The translations under genes and the position numbers were made by a program. A DNA stretch of 39,950 nucleotides. Origin: Rickettsiaceae bacterium (GTDB lineage Bacteria; Pseudomonadota; Alphaproteobacteria; Rickettsiales; Rickettsiaceae). The notes under the pieces are model-generated. The model was given only the letters and a program-made list of their open reading frames with translations, was not told the origin of the DNA and made no database searches. Position 1 is the first letter of the stretch; each line of letters opens with the position of its first letter. The DNA is taken from NCBI GenBank assembly GCA_020697135.1, contig JAJFBM010000011.1:1-39950 (forward strand), given 5' to 3'. Shown piece by piece: positions 26,901 to 35,477 of the stretch.

Positions 26901-27455
26901 AGCCGATAACATCATCAAGGCTGCAAGAAATAGGAAAGTAGTATTTTTATCATAAATAGTTCCAAAAAGTGTGCCTATTAAAATCGATAAAAATGTTCCA
27001 GCATCAATATAACCGTTAGCAGCAAGTAATTCATCTTTGTTTAAATGGTCAGGAAGCACACTATATTTTAATGGACCAAAAAAGGTCGAATGGATACCCA
27101 TTAATAGTAAGGCGATAAATAATATAATTACGCTGTCATGGTAGAAGCCATAAATAACAAGTGCAGTTATGCCAATCTCAACTGCTTTAATTATACGAAT
27201 TAAATAAGCCCGCTCATATTTATCAGCAATTTGTCCCGCAAGCCCTGCCAGAATCACAAAAGGGATAATAAATAACCCATGCGCAACAAGCGCCAGTAAC
27301 GCACCAGTTAAACCAAAAAGCTGAACTGACTCATAAGTTATTATGGTTGTAAGAGCGTTTTTAAGAATATTATCGTTAAAACAACCAAAAAATTGGGTAA
27401 TGAATAAAGGGAGAAATCTCTTATCTTTAAATAAATATCCTTGGTTTGTTCCCAT
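23958..27455 (-). CDS. aas: LplT-PlsC-Aas fusion: lysophospholipid flippase and acyl-ACP synthetase/acyltransferase
   Basis: 1165 residues in three parts. Residues 1 to about 420 are an MFS carrier of LplT type, about 12 helices. About 450-610 form a PlsC-type acyltransferase with ISNHISYLDPALL (H-x4-D) and AIFPEGRITVTGS. About 660-1150 form an AMP-dependent acyl-ACP synthetase with VVLFTSGTEGKPKAVVLSH, EGYGATETAPV and GWYDTGDIV. In E. coli LplT and Aas are separate proteins that flip lysophosphatidylethanolamine inward and re-acylate it; here they are one chain, an arrangement also known elsewhere. It could let an intracellular bacterium use or repair lysophospholipids. It lies upstream of and overlaps rlmH. 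Confidence 0.93.
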   Translation of the reverse strand: MGTNQGYLFKDKRFLPLFITQFFGCFNDNILKNALTTIITYESVQLFGLTGALLALVAHGLFIIPFVILAGLAGQIADKYERAYLIRIIKAVEIGITALVIYGFYHDSVIILFIALLLMGIHSTFFGPLKYSVLPDHLNKDELLAANGYIDAGTFLSILIGTLFGTIYDKNTTFLFLAALMMLSAIAGFISSLFIPKSENSNPEIEINPNFLQENINILKYSYSKKQVFLSILGISWFWFIGGTFLSQIPFLVKDILGADKTVVNLFLATFSIGVGIGSVLANKVLNNEITTKYIVLAALGISLFGIDLYFGSGISAVKNEPTQLIDFVKFLSKKNSWRILLDLLFLSALGGFYIVPLYAVMQYFSSPTHRSRVIATNNIVNSAFMVASTLLISVLLKAGLSVQSVILFISILNIGVAVYIHSLVNESKIIPDSFLRLVFKTIFDKIYRVEVKGIENYHKAGKRTVIISNHISYLDPALLAVYLPEKLTFAINTEVAKLWWVRPFLKIGKAYPVDPSNAMAAKTLINEVKKNKKMAIFPEGRITVTGSLMKVYEGPGMIADKADATILPIRIDGPQYTYFSKLKNVPRPFFFPKIIITILPPERITAPEELDSRSRRKYISQRLYDIMADMMFESSDYRKNLFQSLIDAAKTHDASNIIVRDIDNNNLSYRNFLMRVFILSRILSRKTAQKEFVGLMLPNSSTTAATFFALQAIGRVPTMINFSSGIANILSCCKTADIKIIYTSRRFIAKAGLDELIDRLKEIVKIVYLEDERTKISLKDKLVGLAASFMPQSYYNHINYTPSYDDPAVVLFTSGTEGKPKAVVLSHKNIQSNRCQIAALVDFGKHDIAFNALPMFHSFGLTAGTILPILAGIQTFFYPSPLHYRIVPEIIYDIGATIMFGTDTFLNGYAKFAHPYDFYSIRYVFAGAEKLRPETRKIWFDKYGVRIFEGYGATETAPVISVNTPMHDRPGTVGRIIPGMEYFIKPVEGITVGGSLCVRGPNVMLGYMFHDNPGVVSPPSVEKLGEGWYDTGDIVTFDEEGYITIKGRAKRFAKIAGEMISLAAIEELVSATFPEGPHATISISDSRKGEQVILFTVNPHVTREKLVESLKQKKLSELLLPKHIFIVNEVPVFNTGKVNYPALIERAASMIPQDNPSQDNPEQE

Positions 27456-27580
27456 ATAATTCTCAGGTAAATTTTTTGCCTGATTCTATGTGATTTAATG
27501 CATTATGTCAAATTTAGTTCAAGTTCGCTAATTATTAAATACTGCTTATATAACATATATTCACCTAAAATTTTGAATGA

Positions 27581-27653
27581 TGAGTTATAGTTAATGGATT
27601 TATAACTCAAAATATGCTATTATTTGAGCTATAGAAAAAGGTTTTATAGCTCA
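27581..27653. repeat. Two similar tandem hairpins between brnQ and aas
   Basis: Hairpin 1 is TGAGTTATA (27581-27589) with TATAACTCA (27601-27609). Hairpin 2 is TGAGCTATA (27625-27633) with TATAGCTCA (27645-27653). Each has a 9 bp stem and an 11-base loop, and they are offset by 44 bp. The stems differ by one compensated base pair. They may end brnQ transcription or be a processing or binding site. Confidence 0.65.
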
Positions 27654-27694
27654 TTGTCATAGGGTTAAATGTAAATAATCCATTGCTTAGTTAC

Positions 27695-28831
27695 TTATAT
27701 ACGCATGCATGCTACTACAGTAATTATCCAAAACAATAACATTTTTGTTTTATGATATTTTCTTGTAATAATACACATAAATGTTAAAGCTATTAAGCCA
27801 GGGTATGAGGCTTCAAGTGCTGGGCTCAGGAAAGCTGCAATACCTCTAAAATCTAGCAGAGATATAATAAAAGATACTAAAGTTGTCCCTCCTAATATTG
27901 CAGCAAACTTATCCTCCTTAAATTTCATTAGAGTGCAAAGATACCTTGCATAAATATTATTAAGTGCAACAGCAGTCGTCAGACAGGAAAGCAAAATTGC
28001 TACTGCGATAAAAATAGTAGCTGAAGTTCCCATTACATGCCTTACTATGATAGGTAGCATATGTTCAGGTTGAATATTTGCAATCAAATGAGCATAATGT
28101 GAACCAAGAAATACAAATCCTAAATAAACAATAGTAAGGAGTAATGAGCCTATTATGCTGGGTTTTAAGGCAAATATCAGCACTTGTTTTTCGCTTATTC
28201 TTGGTGGGAGAGATGTTTGAATTTGTTTAAAAATAAAGGCTGAAAAGAAAAAGGCCGCAAATAGATCCATTGTTTGGTATCCAATTAAGAACCCTTTAGA
28301 GAAAGCGTTGCTTGCAGGAACTCCACTCGTGATATTTGGCGCATTTAAGACAGCATAAAAAATCAATATTAAAAGAGAGGCTAGCAATATTGGGCTCATC
28401 CATTTACCAAGAACTTTGATTATTACTTGCTCTTTTAAGCAAAGAATGAAAGTGATAATAGAGAAAATAGAGGCAAAGCTAATTAACCCAAGTCCTGGAA
28501 ATATATATTCCATCCCACCATGAGCAACTGTTATGCATCTTGGAATGACCCCAAATGAGCCGAGTAGAGAGAGCGTAAAAAGTGGAATTAGGCTTGCAGC
28601 CACCCTACCCGCTTCACCAAAAAACCGTTCAGAATTACCTCGATATAATTTAATAACAAATAACCCTAAAAATGGCAGAAATATCCCAGTAATTAAAAGC
28701 CCGAGGAAGCCCATTAACCAGTTATTACCAGCATGAAGGCCAATTGATATTGGGAAAACTAAATTGCCAGAGCCAAAAAACATTGCAAAAATTGCAAAAC
28801 CATAAACGAGAATAGACTTATATTGCTGCAT
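27695..28831 (-). CDS. brnQ: Branched-chain amino acid carrier (LIVCS family)
   Basis: 378 residues with about ten membrane helices. The family opening is clear: GFAIFAMFFGSGNLVFPISIG, followed by LLGSFGVIPRCITVAHGG and LLSCLTTAVALNNIYARYL. Members import Leu, Ile and Val with Na+ or H+. It is shorter than typical BrnQ (about 430 or more); the end (WIITVVACMRI) looks like loss of the last helix or so. It is the first gene of a minus-strand group ahead of aas-rlmH and is divergent from the LRR gene. Intracellular Rickettsiales depend on amino acid import. Confidence 0.88.
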   Translation of the reverse strand: MQQYKSILVYGFAIFAMFFGSGNLVFPISIGLHAGNNWLMGFLGLLITGIFLPFLGLFVIKLYRGNSERFFGEAGRVAASLIPLFTLSLLGSFGVIPRCITVAHGGMEYIFPGLGLISFASIFSIITFILCLKEQVIIKVLGKWMSPILLASLLILIFYAVLNAPNITSGVPASNAFSKGFLIGYQTMDLFAAFFFSAFIFKQIQTSLPPRISEKQVLIFALKPSIIGSLLLTIVYLGFVFLGSHYAHLIANIQPEHMLPIIVRHVMGTSATIFIAVAILLSCLTTAVALNNIYARYLCTLMKFKEDKFAAILGGTTLVSFIISLLDFRGIAAFLSPALEASYPGLIALTFMCIITRKYHKTKMLLFWIITVVACMRI

Positions 28832-28971
28832 CTTTTACCGTAAAATTCTAAAAGAGCAACTTACCAATCTTCATATATAGAGTCAAATAGAATCTATAAG
28901 ATTTGCAATACCACTTTACCTTGTTAACAAAAATTTATATCTTACAGTTAATTTTATGATTTAGAGGAAAT

Positions 28972-30261
28972 ATGTGGGATAAGGAAATTCAAGGATTAAA
29001 AAATAATTCTTTTAAGATGATTGAGCTTTGTTTTGAGCGTCCAAATAAACTCGATCTCCAAATTTTGGCGGAGGCTCTAGAGAATAACATTTCGCTAGAA
29101 GTATTTAAATTTCGTTGTTTATATATCAATGATGATCTAATTTGTGTCTTAAATGCTTTAAAAAACCATCCTTCTTTAAAACATTTTCAGCTCCATAACC
29201 AATCTTTAACGGTAGAAACTAATCAGGCTCTATCGTTAATGATAAAAACTACCCCTAATTTAGAGTTTTTAGAATTACATAATATAAGGTTTCATGATGA
29301 AGATGTGCTTATGTTAAGCGACGCTTTTGAGGGGAAAACTTCTCTAAAGACAATTAATATCGAGCTTTTAAACCCTAATTTAGCAAGCGCTACAATAGAT
29401 AAATTTATTACAAATATAAGCAAGCTTAACCTAGAAAAATTACAGATATATGGAAATAAAAATTATTATTTTGTAAAAGCATTCTCACAAGTTCTAAGTA
29501 ATATGAAAAATCTACAAGATTTATCAATACATAAATGTATAACCGATGAAGGAATGCTGTTTCTTGCAGAATCATTGAAATTTAATACAAGCTTAACCAA
29601 ATTAGACATTGGTCATAATTTAATAGAAGAAAATGGAATAAAAGCTTTAGCAGATATGTTTAAAACTAATAACACTATAAAAGAAATAAAATTAAGGTGT
29701 AATCCTGGAGCGGATTATATAGATAAATATTTTATTCCTGCGTTAGAATATAATTTTACTTTAAATTCGATAGAAGCATTTACTTGCAACAAGGATTACG
29801 TAGATTTGCTTAAAAGAAATAAAACCCTAGAACCAGTTTTAAAAGCTGTAAACCAAGCAAAAGACTGGTTTGTAGAGAGGCAAAGTAGTTTGGCGCCTAT
29901 AACGAAGCCTTGTTTAAAAGCGCTTGAATTATTAAAGGAACATAAAGGTAAGATCTTAGCATATCCTAAAATTTTATCTTACATAAAAGACGGCAATATT
30001 AATCTGATAGAACCGAATGAATTATATAAAGAGCTTGAAATATATAAGTCTTGTAATTATTTAACTCTAATTACTGTATGTAAAAACTATCAAAAAAGCG
30101 CTGCAGATAGTTTCGGACTTTTGCCCAATGAATTGCTTGTAACTATCTTTAAAAATACCCTTCCTATGGATGAGAAGGTAGAGCCTTATGTTGAGCCAGA
30201 ACCTTCGAGTGAAATGACAGGTGTGTTTTTTGGCTATGGTTTTTATCCTGAATTGATTTAA
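28972..30261 (+). CDS. Leucine-rich-repeat protein with F-box-like C-terminal motif
   Basis: 429 residues, no signal peptide, with a good ribosome binding site (AGAGGAAAT). Residues about 20-270 are leucine-rich repeats of ribonuclease-inhibitor type, clearest in SLTKLDIGHNLIEENGIKAL, LEFLELHNIRFHDEDVLMLS and LQDLSIHKCITDEGMLFLAE. A helical linker (about 275-380) follows. Residues 384-393 read LPNELLVTIF, the core of an F-box (L-P-x-E-L-L-x-x-I-F), followed by an acidic, proline-containing tail. F-boxes bind Skp1 of host SCF ubiquitin ligases, and ankyrin effectors of Orientia carry C-terminal F-boxes. A host-directed effector role is inferred. The motif is short, so chance is possible. Confidence 0.82.
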   Translation: MWDKEIQGLKNNSFKMIELCFERPNKLDLQILAEALENNISLEVFKFRCLYINDDLICVLNALKNHPSLKHFQLHNQSLTVETNQALSLMIKTTPNLEFLELHNIRFHDEDVLMLSDAFEGKTSLKTINIELLNPNLASATIDKFITNISKLNLEKLQIYGNKNYYFVKAFSQVLSNMKNLQDLSIHKCITDEGMLFLAESLKFNTSLTKLDIGHNLIEENGIKALADMFKTNNTIKEIKLRCNPGADYIDKYFIPALEYNFTLNSIEAFTCNKDYVDLLKRNKTLEPVLKAVNQAKDWFVERQSSLAPITKPCLKALELLKEHKGKILAYPKILSYIKDGNINLIEPNELYKELEIYKSCNYLTLITVCKNYQKSAADSFGLLPNELLVTIFKNTLPMDEKVEPYVEPEPSSEMTGVFFGYGFYPELI

Positions 30262-30615
30262 TGTATCCGCATAATTTTTTAAATTTCAAACTATGGGATA
30301 ATCGGGAATATTATAGCTATAATATAAGTCTTAAGTTGCATGCAAACTTACTCTTGCCAAAAACCTTATAAACAATGAACATTTTCTTAATTTATCACTT
30401 TACAAAATACGTATTTACTCAATATTATAATTTAAGCATAAAAGTTTAAAAGCGTAGTAAGTATGGTCATGCTGAATTTAGGTATCTCAGCGCCCTCAAC
30501 CGTCATGCTGAATTCATTTCAGCATCTTAAAAAAGAGAGATCCTGAAACAAGTTCAGGATGACTAGATTATTACTTTGCTAATAAGCCAATAATAAAATA
30601 TAAAAATAAATAAGC
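30262..30615. other. Intergenic region upstream of nuoA with palindromic repeats
   Basis: 354 bp between the LRR gene and nuoA. The right third holds the palindromic element at 30466-30563. The rest is AT-rich with no ORF that I can support. The nuo promoter should be here but I see no convincing hexamer pair. Confidence 0.55.
30466..30563. repeat. Palindromic repeat element with a partial second copy
   Basis: A 62 bp palindromic unit (30502-30563) starts GTCATGCTGAATTCATTTCAG and ends CTGAAACAAGTTCAGGATGAC; the outer 11 bases pair with one mismatch. A truncated copy of the left arm, GTCATGCTGAATTTA, precedes it at 30466-30480. The GTCATCCTGAA type of palindrome is widespread in Rickettsiales intergenic DNA (from memory). 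Confidence 0.75.
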
Positions 30616-30993
30616 ATGGATGTTCCTTTTTTAACAAAACTAGATAGTTACTTCCCAATAGCGGTATTTTTCTGTGTGGCAACAGCCCTTTCAATAGTGA
30701 TTGTTGTGTTACCTCAGTTACTTGCAATGAAAAAACCACAAAAAGATAAATTATCGGCCTATGAATGTGGTTTTGAACCTTTTGGTGATGCAAGAGGTAA
30801 ATTTGATGTTAGATTCTATTTAGTTGCTATACTTTTCATAATATTTGATCTTGAAATAGCCTTCCTTTTTCCATGGGCTATAACGCTTGGTAAAATTGGT
30901 TTAGTAGGTTTTTGGTCAATGATGATTTTCTTAGGCGTCTTAACTATAGGATTTATTTATGAGTGGAAAAAAGGTGCGCTTGAATGGGAGTAA
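30616..30993 (+). CDS. nuoA: NADH-quinone oxidoreductase subunit A
   Basis: 125 residues with three membrane helices. The conserved loop [22 protein letters not shown] holds the cysteine and acidic residues near the quinone channel, followed by [20 protein letters not shown]. It is the first of five tightly packed complex I genes, 17 bases before nuoB. Confidence 0.96.
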   Translation: MDVPFLTKLDSYFPIAVFFCVATALSIVIVVLPQLLAMKKPQKDKLSAYECGFEPFGDARGKFDVRFYLVAILFIIFDLEIAFLFPWAITLGKIGLVGFWSMMIFLGVLTIGFIYEWKKGALEWE

Positions 30994-31010
30994 TTGGTAG
31001 AGGTAATTAA

Positions 31011-31523
31011 ATGAAAAAGAAAGCTATTCAACAAGACTCACTATTAAATCAACTGCCGGAACTCTCTAATCGGGGATATGTACTGGCAAAAGTAGATGAT
31101 TTAGTAAATTGGGCAAGAACAGGCTCTCTTTGGCCAATGACTTTTGGTCTTGCTTGTTGCGCTGTTGAGATGATGCAAACAGCGGCCAGCCGTTATGATA
31201 TGGACCGGTTTGGTATGTTATTTCGTCCAAGCCCAAGACAGTCAGACGTGATGATTGTTGCAGGAACTCTTACTAATAAAATGGCGCCGGCGCTGCGTAA
31301 AGTATATGACCAAATGCCAGAACCGAAATGGGTAATTTCAATGGGTAGCTGTGCAAATGGTGGGGGGTATTATCATTATTCATATGCAGTCGTTAGAGGT
31401 TGCGATAGAATAGTTCCAGTCGATATTTACGTTCCAGGTTGCCCACCTACCGCTGAAGCATTACTATATGGTGTGTTGCAGCTGCAAAAGAAGATTAAAC
31501 GTACAGGAAAATTTAAAAGGTAG
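31011..31523 (+). CDS. nuoB: NADH-quinone oxidoreductase subunit B
   Basis: 170 residues. It carries iron-sulfur cluster N2, the last electron carrier before quinone. The ligands are the tandem cysteines in [11 protein letters not shown] and the single ones in [10 protein letters not shown] and [13 protein letters not shown]. It lies in the peripheral arm at the membrane junction. Length is normal, and nuoC starts 9 bases on. Confidence 0.97.
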   Translation: MKKKAIQQDSLLNQLPELSNRGYVLAKVDDLVNWARTGSLWPMTFGLACCAVEMMQTAASRYDMDRFGMLFRPSPRQSDVMIVAGTLTNKMAPALRKVYDQMPEPKWVISMGSCANGGGYYHYSYAVVRGCDRIVPVDIYVPGCPPTAEALLYGVLQLQKKIKRTGKFKR

Positions 31524-31532
31524 TTTTCTTCC

Positions 31533-32156
31533 ATGACTCATGAAGAATTTTTAAAAGATCTACAGCATTTTTTGCAAGAAAATCATCTAAAAGCAACGTT
31601 AGAAAATTTTGCTGATCAAGCAACAATAATTGCTGGAAGGGAAGATTTAGTAGATTTAATAGGTAAGCTTAAAACAAATAAAGATTTTAAGTTTACCGTT
31701 CTTACCGACCTTTTTGGCGCTGACTTTCCAGAAAGAGAGGAGCGTTTTGAAGTAGTATATAATTTACTTAGCCTTAAGCTTAATAAAAGACTATATATAA
31801 AGGTGCATCTCTCTGAAGGGCAAGAAGTTGATTCTGTAGCAAATATTTATAGTGCCGCTACTTGGTATGAGCGAGAAGCATTTGATATGTATGGTGTTAT
31901 TTTCAGAAACAACCCTGATCTTAGACGAATTCTTACTGATTATGGCTTTCAAGGGTATCCATTAAGAAAAGATTTCCCACTTACTGGTCATGTCGAAGTT
32001 ACTTATGACACAAAGTTAGAGAAAGTTATATATCAGCCAGTAGTACTCCAGCAAGAATATAGAGGATTTGATTTCCTAAGGCCGTGGCAAGGTACTGATT
32101 ATGTACTTCCGGGTGATGAAAAGGCAGTAAAAGACGCTGCTCCAGAAAAGAAATAG
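31533..32156 (+). CDS. nuoC: NADH-quinone oxidoreductase subunit C
   Basis: 207 residues, the 30 kDa subunit of the complex I peripheral arm. It has the family signature WYEREAFDMYGVIFRNNPDL, then RRILTDYGFQGYPLRKDFPL. It is separate from nuoD, unlike the E. coli nuoCD fusion. Confidence 0.97.
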   Translation: MTHEEFLKDLQHFLQENHLKATLENFADQATIIAGREDLVDLIGKLKTNKDFKFTVLTDLFGADFPEREERFEVVYNLLSLKLNKRLYIKVHLSEGQEVDSVANIYSAATWYEREAFDMYGVIFRNNPDLRRILTDYGFQGYPLRKDFPLTGHVEVTYDTKLEKVIYQPVVLQQEYRGFDFLRPWQGTDYVLPGDEKAVKDAAPEKK

Positions 32157-32165
32157 GTATATTTG

Positions 32166-33344
32166 ATGGAAGATATAAAGCTTAAAAACATGACCTTGAA
32201 CTTTGGGCCGCAACATCCAGCAGCGCACGGGGTACTTCGTTTAATCCTTGAAATGGATGGTGAGGTTATCACTAAGGCAGATCCACATATTGGACTACTC
32301 CATCGAGGGACAGAAAAATTAATAGAGCATAAAACTTATCTACAAGCAGTACCTTATTTTGATAGGCTTGATTATGTATCACCTATGTGCCAAGAACATG
32401 CTTTTGCACTAAGTGTTGAGAAGCTACTTAAATGCGAAGTACCAAGAAGGGCTAAATTTATCCGTGTATTATTTGCAGAACTTACCCGTATTTTAAATCA
32501 TATTCTAAATGTTTCATCACAAGCAATGGATGTTGGTGCAACTACACCGCTTTTATGGTTATTTGAAGAGCGTGAAAAAATAATGGAATTTTATGAGCGT
32601 GTTTCAGGCTCAAGAATGCATGCAAATTATATAAGACCTGGTGGCGTTGCACAAGATTTGCCAGATGGCATGCTTGATGATATTGCTAAATTTGCTAATG
32701 GCTTTTCTCAATATTTACAAGATATAGAATCTCTTTTAAATGAAAATAGAATTTGGAAGCAGCGTCTTGTTGATGTTGGTGTTGTTTCAAAACAAGCAGC
32801 GCAAGATTGGGGGTTTTCAGGCCCAATGCTTAGAGGCTCAGGGATACCATGGGATCTCCGCAAAGCCCAAGCCTATGAAATTTACGATGAGTTAGAGTTT
32901 GACATACCAATTGGCAAGAATGGTGATTGTTATGATAGGTACCTTGTGCGGGTTGAAGAAATGTATCAATCAATACGTATCATTAAACAATGTTTAGAGA
33001 AAATGCCATCTGGGCCGATTAAGACTGAGGATAGAAAAATTGCTCCACCACCAAGGGCTGAGATGAAAAAATCTATGGAAGCTTTAATCCATCACTTTAA
33101 ATTATATTCTGAAGGCTACCATGTGCCTAAGGGTGAGGCTTATGCAGCAGTTGAGGCTCCGAAAGGTGAGTTTGGAGTGTATCTCTATGCCGATGGTACT
33201 AATAAGCCATATAGATGTAGGATTAAAGCTCCAGGCTTTGCGCATTTGCAAGCAATTGACTTCATGTCTCAAGGGCACATGATAGCGGATGTTGTAACTA
33301 TTATTGCAAGCCTTGATATTGTGTTTGGAGAAATTGATAGATGA
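32166..33344 (+). CDS. nuoD: NADH-quinone oxidoreductase subunit D
   Basis: 392 residues from the ATG at 32166. A TTG one codon earlier is also in frame, but ATG is preferred. The 49 kDa subunit forms much of the quinone pocket with NuoB. Key segments are [15 protein letters not shown] with the quinone-site histidines, [27 protein letters not shown], and the end [11 protein letters not shown]. Its stop overlaps the nuoE start by 4 bases. Confidence 0.97.
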   Translation: MEDIKLKNMTLNFGPQHPAAHGVLRLILEMDGEVITKADPHIGLLHRGTEKLIEHKTYLQAVPYFDRLDYVSPMCQEHAFALSVEKLLKCEVPRRAKFIRVLFAELTRILNHILNVSSQAMDVGATTPLLWLFEEREKIMEFYERVSGSRMHANYIRPGGVAQDLPDGMLDDIAKFANGFSQYLQDIESLLNENRIWKQRLVDVGVVSKQAAQDWGFSGPMLRGSGIPWDLRKAQAYEIYDELEFDIPIGKNGDCYDRYLVRVEEMYQSIRIIKQCLEKMPSGPIKTEDRKIAPPPRAEMKKSMEALIHHFKLYSEGYHVPKGEAYAAVEAPKGEFGVYLYADGTNKPYRCRIKAPGFAHLQAIDFMSQGHMIADVVTIIASLDIVFGEIDR

Positions 33345-33913
33345 CCAAAAATATAAATGTAATACAGCCTAAGGAGTTTGAATTTACTAAATCAAACTTA
33401 GAAAAAGCTAAAGAAATAATCGCAAAATACCCTGAAGGTAGGCAAAGAAGCGCTATATTGCCACTTTTTGATCTGGCGCAAAGGCAAAATGATGGTTGGC
33501 TTTCTACTGCAGCTATTGAACATGTCGCAAAATTACTAGACTTGCCTTATATCCGTGCCTATGAAGTTGCAACATTTTATACAATGTATAACTTAAAACC
33601 TGTTGGCAAGCATCATATCCAAGTTTGCGGTACAACGCCATGTTGGCTTAGGGGAGCTGATAAAATTTTAACAGCTTGCCAAGATACGCTAGGCATTAAA
33701 AAGGGTGAGACCACTAAAGATGGTATGTTTACGCTCTCAGAAGTGGAGTGTTTAGGGGCTTGTGTTAATGCACCGATGGTACAAATTAATGATGATTATT
33801 TTGAGGATTTAACTATTGAGTCAATGGCTGAAATTATTCAAAGCTTGCAAGAAGGTAGAAAGGTTAGGGTAGGGTCGCAAACTGGTAGGCAATGTTCTGC
33901 AGCTGCTGAGTAG
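33341..33913 (+). CDS. nuoE: NADH-quinone oxidoreductase subunit E
   Basis: 190 residues, the 24 kDa subunit. Its thioredoxin-like C-terminal domain binds [2Fe-2S] cluster N1a through cysteines in [12 protein letters not shown] and [12 protein letters not shown]. The start overlaps nuoD (ATGA). Unlike the other tight junctions of this cluster, a 217 bp gap with a palindromic repeat separates it from nuoF. Confidence 0.96.
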   Translation: MTKNINVIQPKEFEFTKSNLEKAKEIIAKYPEGRQRSAILPLFDLAQRQNDGWLSTAAIEHVAKLLDLPYIRAYEVATFYTMYNLKPVGKHHIQVCGTTPCWLRGADKILTACQDTLGIKKGETTKDGMFTLSEVECLGACVNAPMVQINDDYFEDLTIESMAEIIQSLQEGRKVRVGSQTGRQCSAAAE

Positions 33914-33936
33914 TGGGGGCAGGATATATAATACTT

Positions 33937-34065
33937 GTCACCACGAGGAACCAAAATATTTTAATAGGAGACGTGGTGATCCAGTTAAACAAATCATTAC
34001 AATTCAAGCTTTGCTTATTGACTGGATTGCCGCGCATCGGCCTTATAGGCCTTGCTCGCAATGAC
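33937..34065. repeat. Palindromic repeat element between nuoE and nuoF
   Basis: A 129 bp imperfect palindrome. The outer arms are GTCACCACGAGGAACC (33937-33952) and, inverted, GGCCTTGCTCGCAATGAC (34048-34065). Inner arms are ACGTGGTGATCCAGT (33971-33985) and ACTGGATTGCCGCGC (34021-34035). A small palindrome GGCCTTATAGGCC lies near the right end. It is the same kind of element as 4368-4445. Confidence 0.75.
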
Positions 34066-34130
34066 GTTTAGAGGTTCTAAGTAAACTTTCTGTACTATAA
34101 AAATGAATATAGAAACGAGTTATTTAAGTT

Positions 34131-35420
34131 ATGATAAAAGAACAAGATAAAATTTTTAGAAATCTTTATGGCTACCAAGGTGCTGATCTTGAATCTGCCA
34201 AGAAACGTGGTGATTGGGATGGTACTAAAGCAATAATTGCCAAAGGCCGTGAATGGATTATCGAAGAAGTTAAAAAATCAGGCCTTAGAGGTAGAGGAGG
34301 GGCAGGGTTCTCTACTGGTATGAAATGGTCTTTTATGCCTAAAGAATCAGCCAAACCTCATTATTTAGTTGTAAATGCTGATGAATCAGAGCCAGGAACT
34401 TGTAAAGATCGTGACATACTGCGCAACGAACCACATAAGCTAATTGAAGGCTGCCTTATTGCAAGTCACGCCATTGGCGCTAAAACTTGTTACATCTATA
34501 TTCGTGGTGAATTCTATAACGAAGCAAAAGCAGTCCAAAAAGCCATTGATGAAGCATATGATGCTGGTCTTATTGGTAAAAATGCAAGTAAAACCGGCCT
34601 TGACGTGGACATAATCTTGCATAGAGGAGCGGGTGCTTATATTTGTGGTGAAGAGACAGCTTTACTTGAGAGTTTAGAAGGCAAAAAAGGTATGCCTCGC
34701 TTAAAGCCGCCTTTCCCAGCAGGTGCAGGCTTGTATGGTTGCCCTACAACTATCAACAATGTTGAATCTATTGCTGTTGTACCAACTATTTTGCGCCGTG
34801 GGGCTGAATGGTTTGCGTCCATAGGCAAGCCTAATAATACTGGGACAAAAATATTTTGTATTTCAGGCCATGTTAATAAGCCTTGTAATGTTGAAGAAGA
34901 AATGAGCATACCACTAAGGGAGCTTATTGATAAACATGCAGGTGGAGTTATTGGTGGTTGGGATAATTTAAAAGCAATCATACCTGGTGGGTCATCAACA
35001 CCGCTACTGCCTAAGAAAATTTGTGAAGAAGTAGTAATGGATTTCGATAGCCTCCGAGCAGCAGGCTCTGGCCTTGGCACAGCAGGGGTGATTGTGATGG
35101 ATCAATCTACTGATTTAATCTATGCAATAGCGCGTCTTAGCAAATTTTATATGCATGAGTCTTGTGGCCAATGTACACCTTGCCGTGAGGGTACAGGCTG
35201 GATGTGGCGTATGATGATGAAGCTTGCACGAGGTGAGGCTGTAACACAAGATATAGATACGCTGCTTAGCGTTACCTACCAAATAGAGGGCCATACTATA
35301 TGTGCATTAGGCGATGCTGCTGCTTGGCCAATTCAAGGTCTAATTAGGCATTTCAGGCATGAAATTGAAGACCGCATAAGACTTTATAAATTCAAGCAAA
35401 AATCAGCAGTATCTTATTGA
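34131..35420 (+). CDS. nuoF: NADH-quinone oxidoreductase subunit F
   Basis: 429 residues, the 51 kDa subunit where NADH is oxidised. It binds NADH and FMN through [16 protein letters not shown] and [20 protein letters not shown]. The [4Fe-4S] cluster N3 uses [15 protein letters not shown] and the later cysteine in [12 protein letters not shown]. nuoG-N do not follow: the gene ends at a hairpin and a convergent regulator, so the remaining subunits must lie elsewhere, as in Rickettsia. Confidence 0.97.
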   Translation: MIKEQDKIFRNLYGYQGADLESAKKRGDWDGTKAIIAKGREWIIEEVKKSGLRGRGGAGFSTGMKWSFMPKESAKPHYLVVNADESEPGTCKDRDILRNEPHKLIEGCLIASHAIGAKTCYIYIRGEFYNEAKAVQKAIDEAYDAGLIGKNASKTGLDVDIILHRGAGAYICGEETALLESLEGKKGMPRLKPPFPAGAGLYGCPTTINNVESIAVVPTILRRGAEWFASIGKPNNTGTKIFCISGHVNKPCNVEEEMSIPLRELIDKHAGGVIGGWDNLKAIIPGGSSTPLLPKKICEEVVMDFDSLRAAGSGLGTAGVIVMDQSTDLIYAIARLSKFYMHESCGQCTPCREGTGWMWRMMMKLARGEAVTQDIDTLLSVTYQIEGHTICALGDAAAWPIQGLIRHFRHEIEDRIRLYKFKQKSAVSY

Positions 35421-35428
35421 TTTTCTAA

Positions 35429-35454
35429 AGAAGAAAGGCAAAAGCCTTTCTTCT
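35429..35454. terminator. Hairpin between nuoF and the MerR-family gene
   Basis: A perfect 11 bp stem, AGAAGAAAGGC (35429-35439) with GCCTTTCTTCT (35444-35454), and an AAAA loop. There is no long T run on either side, so it may be a weak terminator or an mRNA-protecting hairpin for the two converging genes. Confidence 0.65.
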
Positions 35455-35477
35455 CGGAAAGTCATTATTAAATTATT

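Noticed and set aside
27695-28831. brnQ as a pseudogene because of its short length
   Set aside because: The frame is open with good family motifs throughout; only the last helix or so seems missing, which may be natural variation.
32163-32165. TTG at 32163 as the nuoD start
   Set aside because: An ATG is the very next codon and gives the usual NuoD N-terminus.
33864-34061. Minus-strand 65-codon ORF across the nuoE-nuoF gap
   Set aside because: It runs through the palindromic repeat and the end of nuoE; a by-product of repeat sequence.
34637-35080. Minus-strand 147-codon ORF inside nuoF
   Set aside because: It lies wholly opposite strongly conserved nuoF codons; a shadow frame with no start signal.
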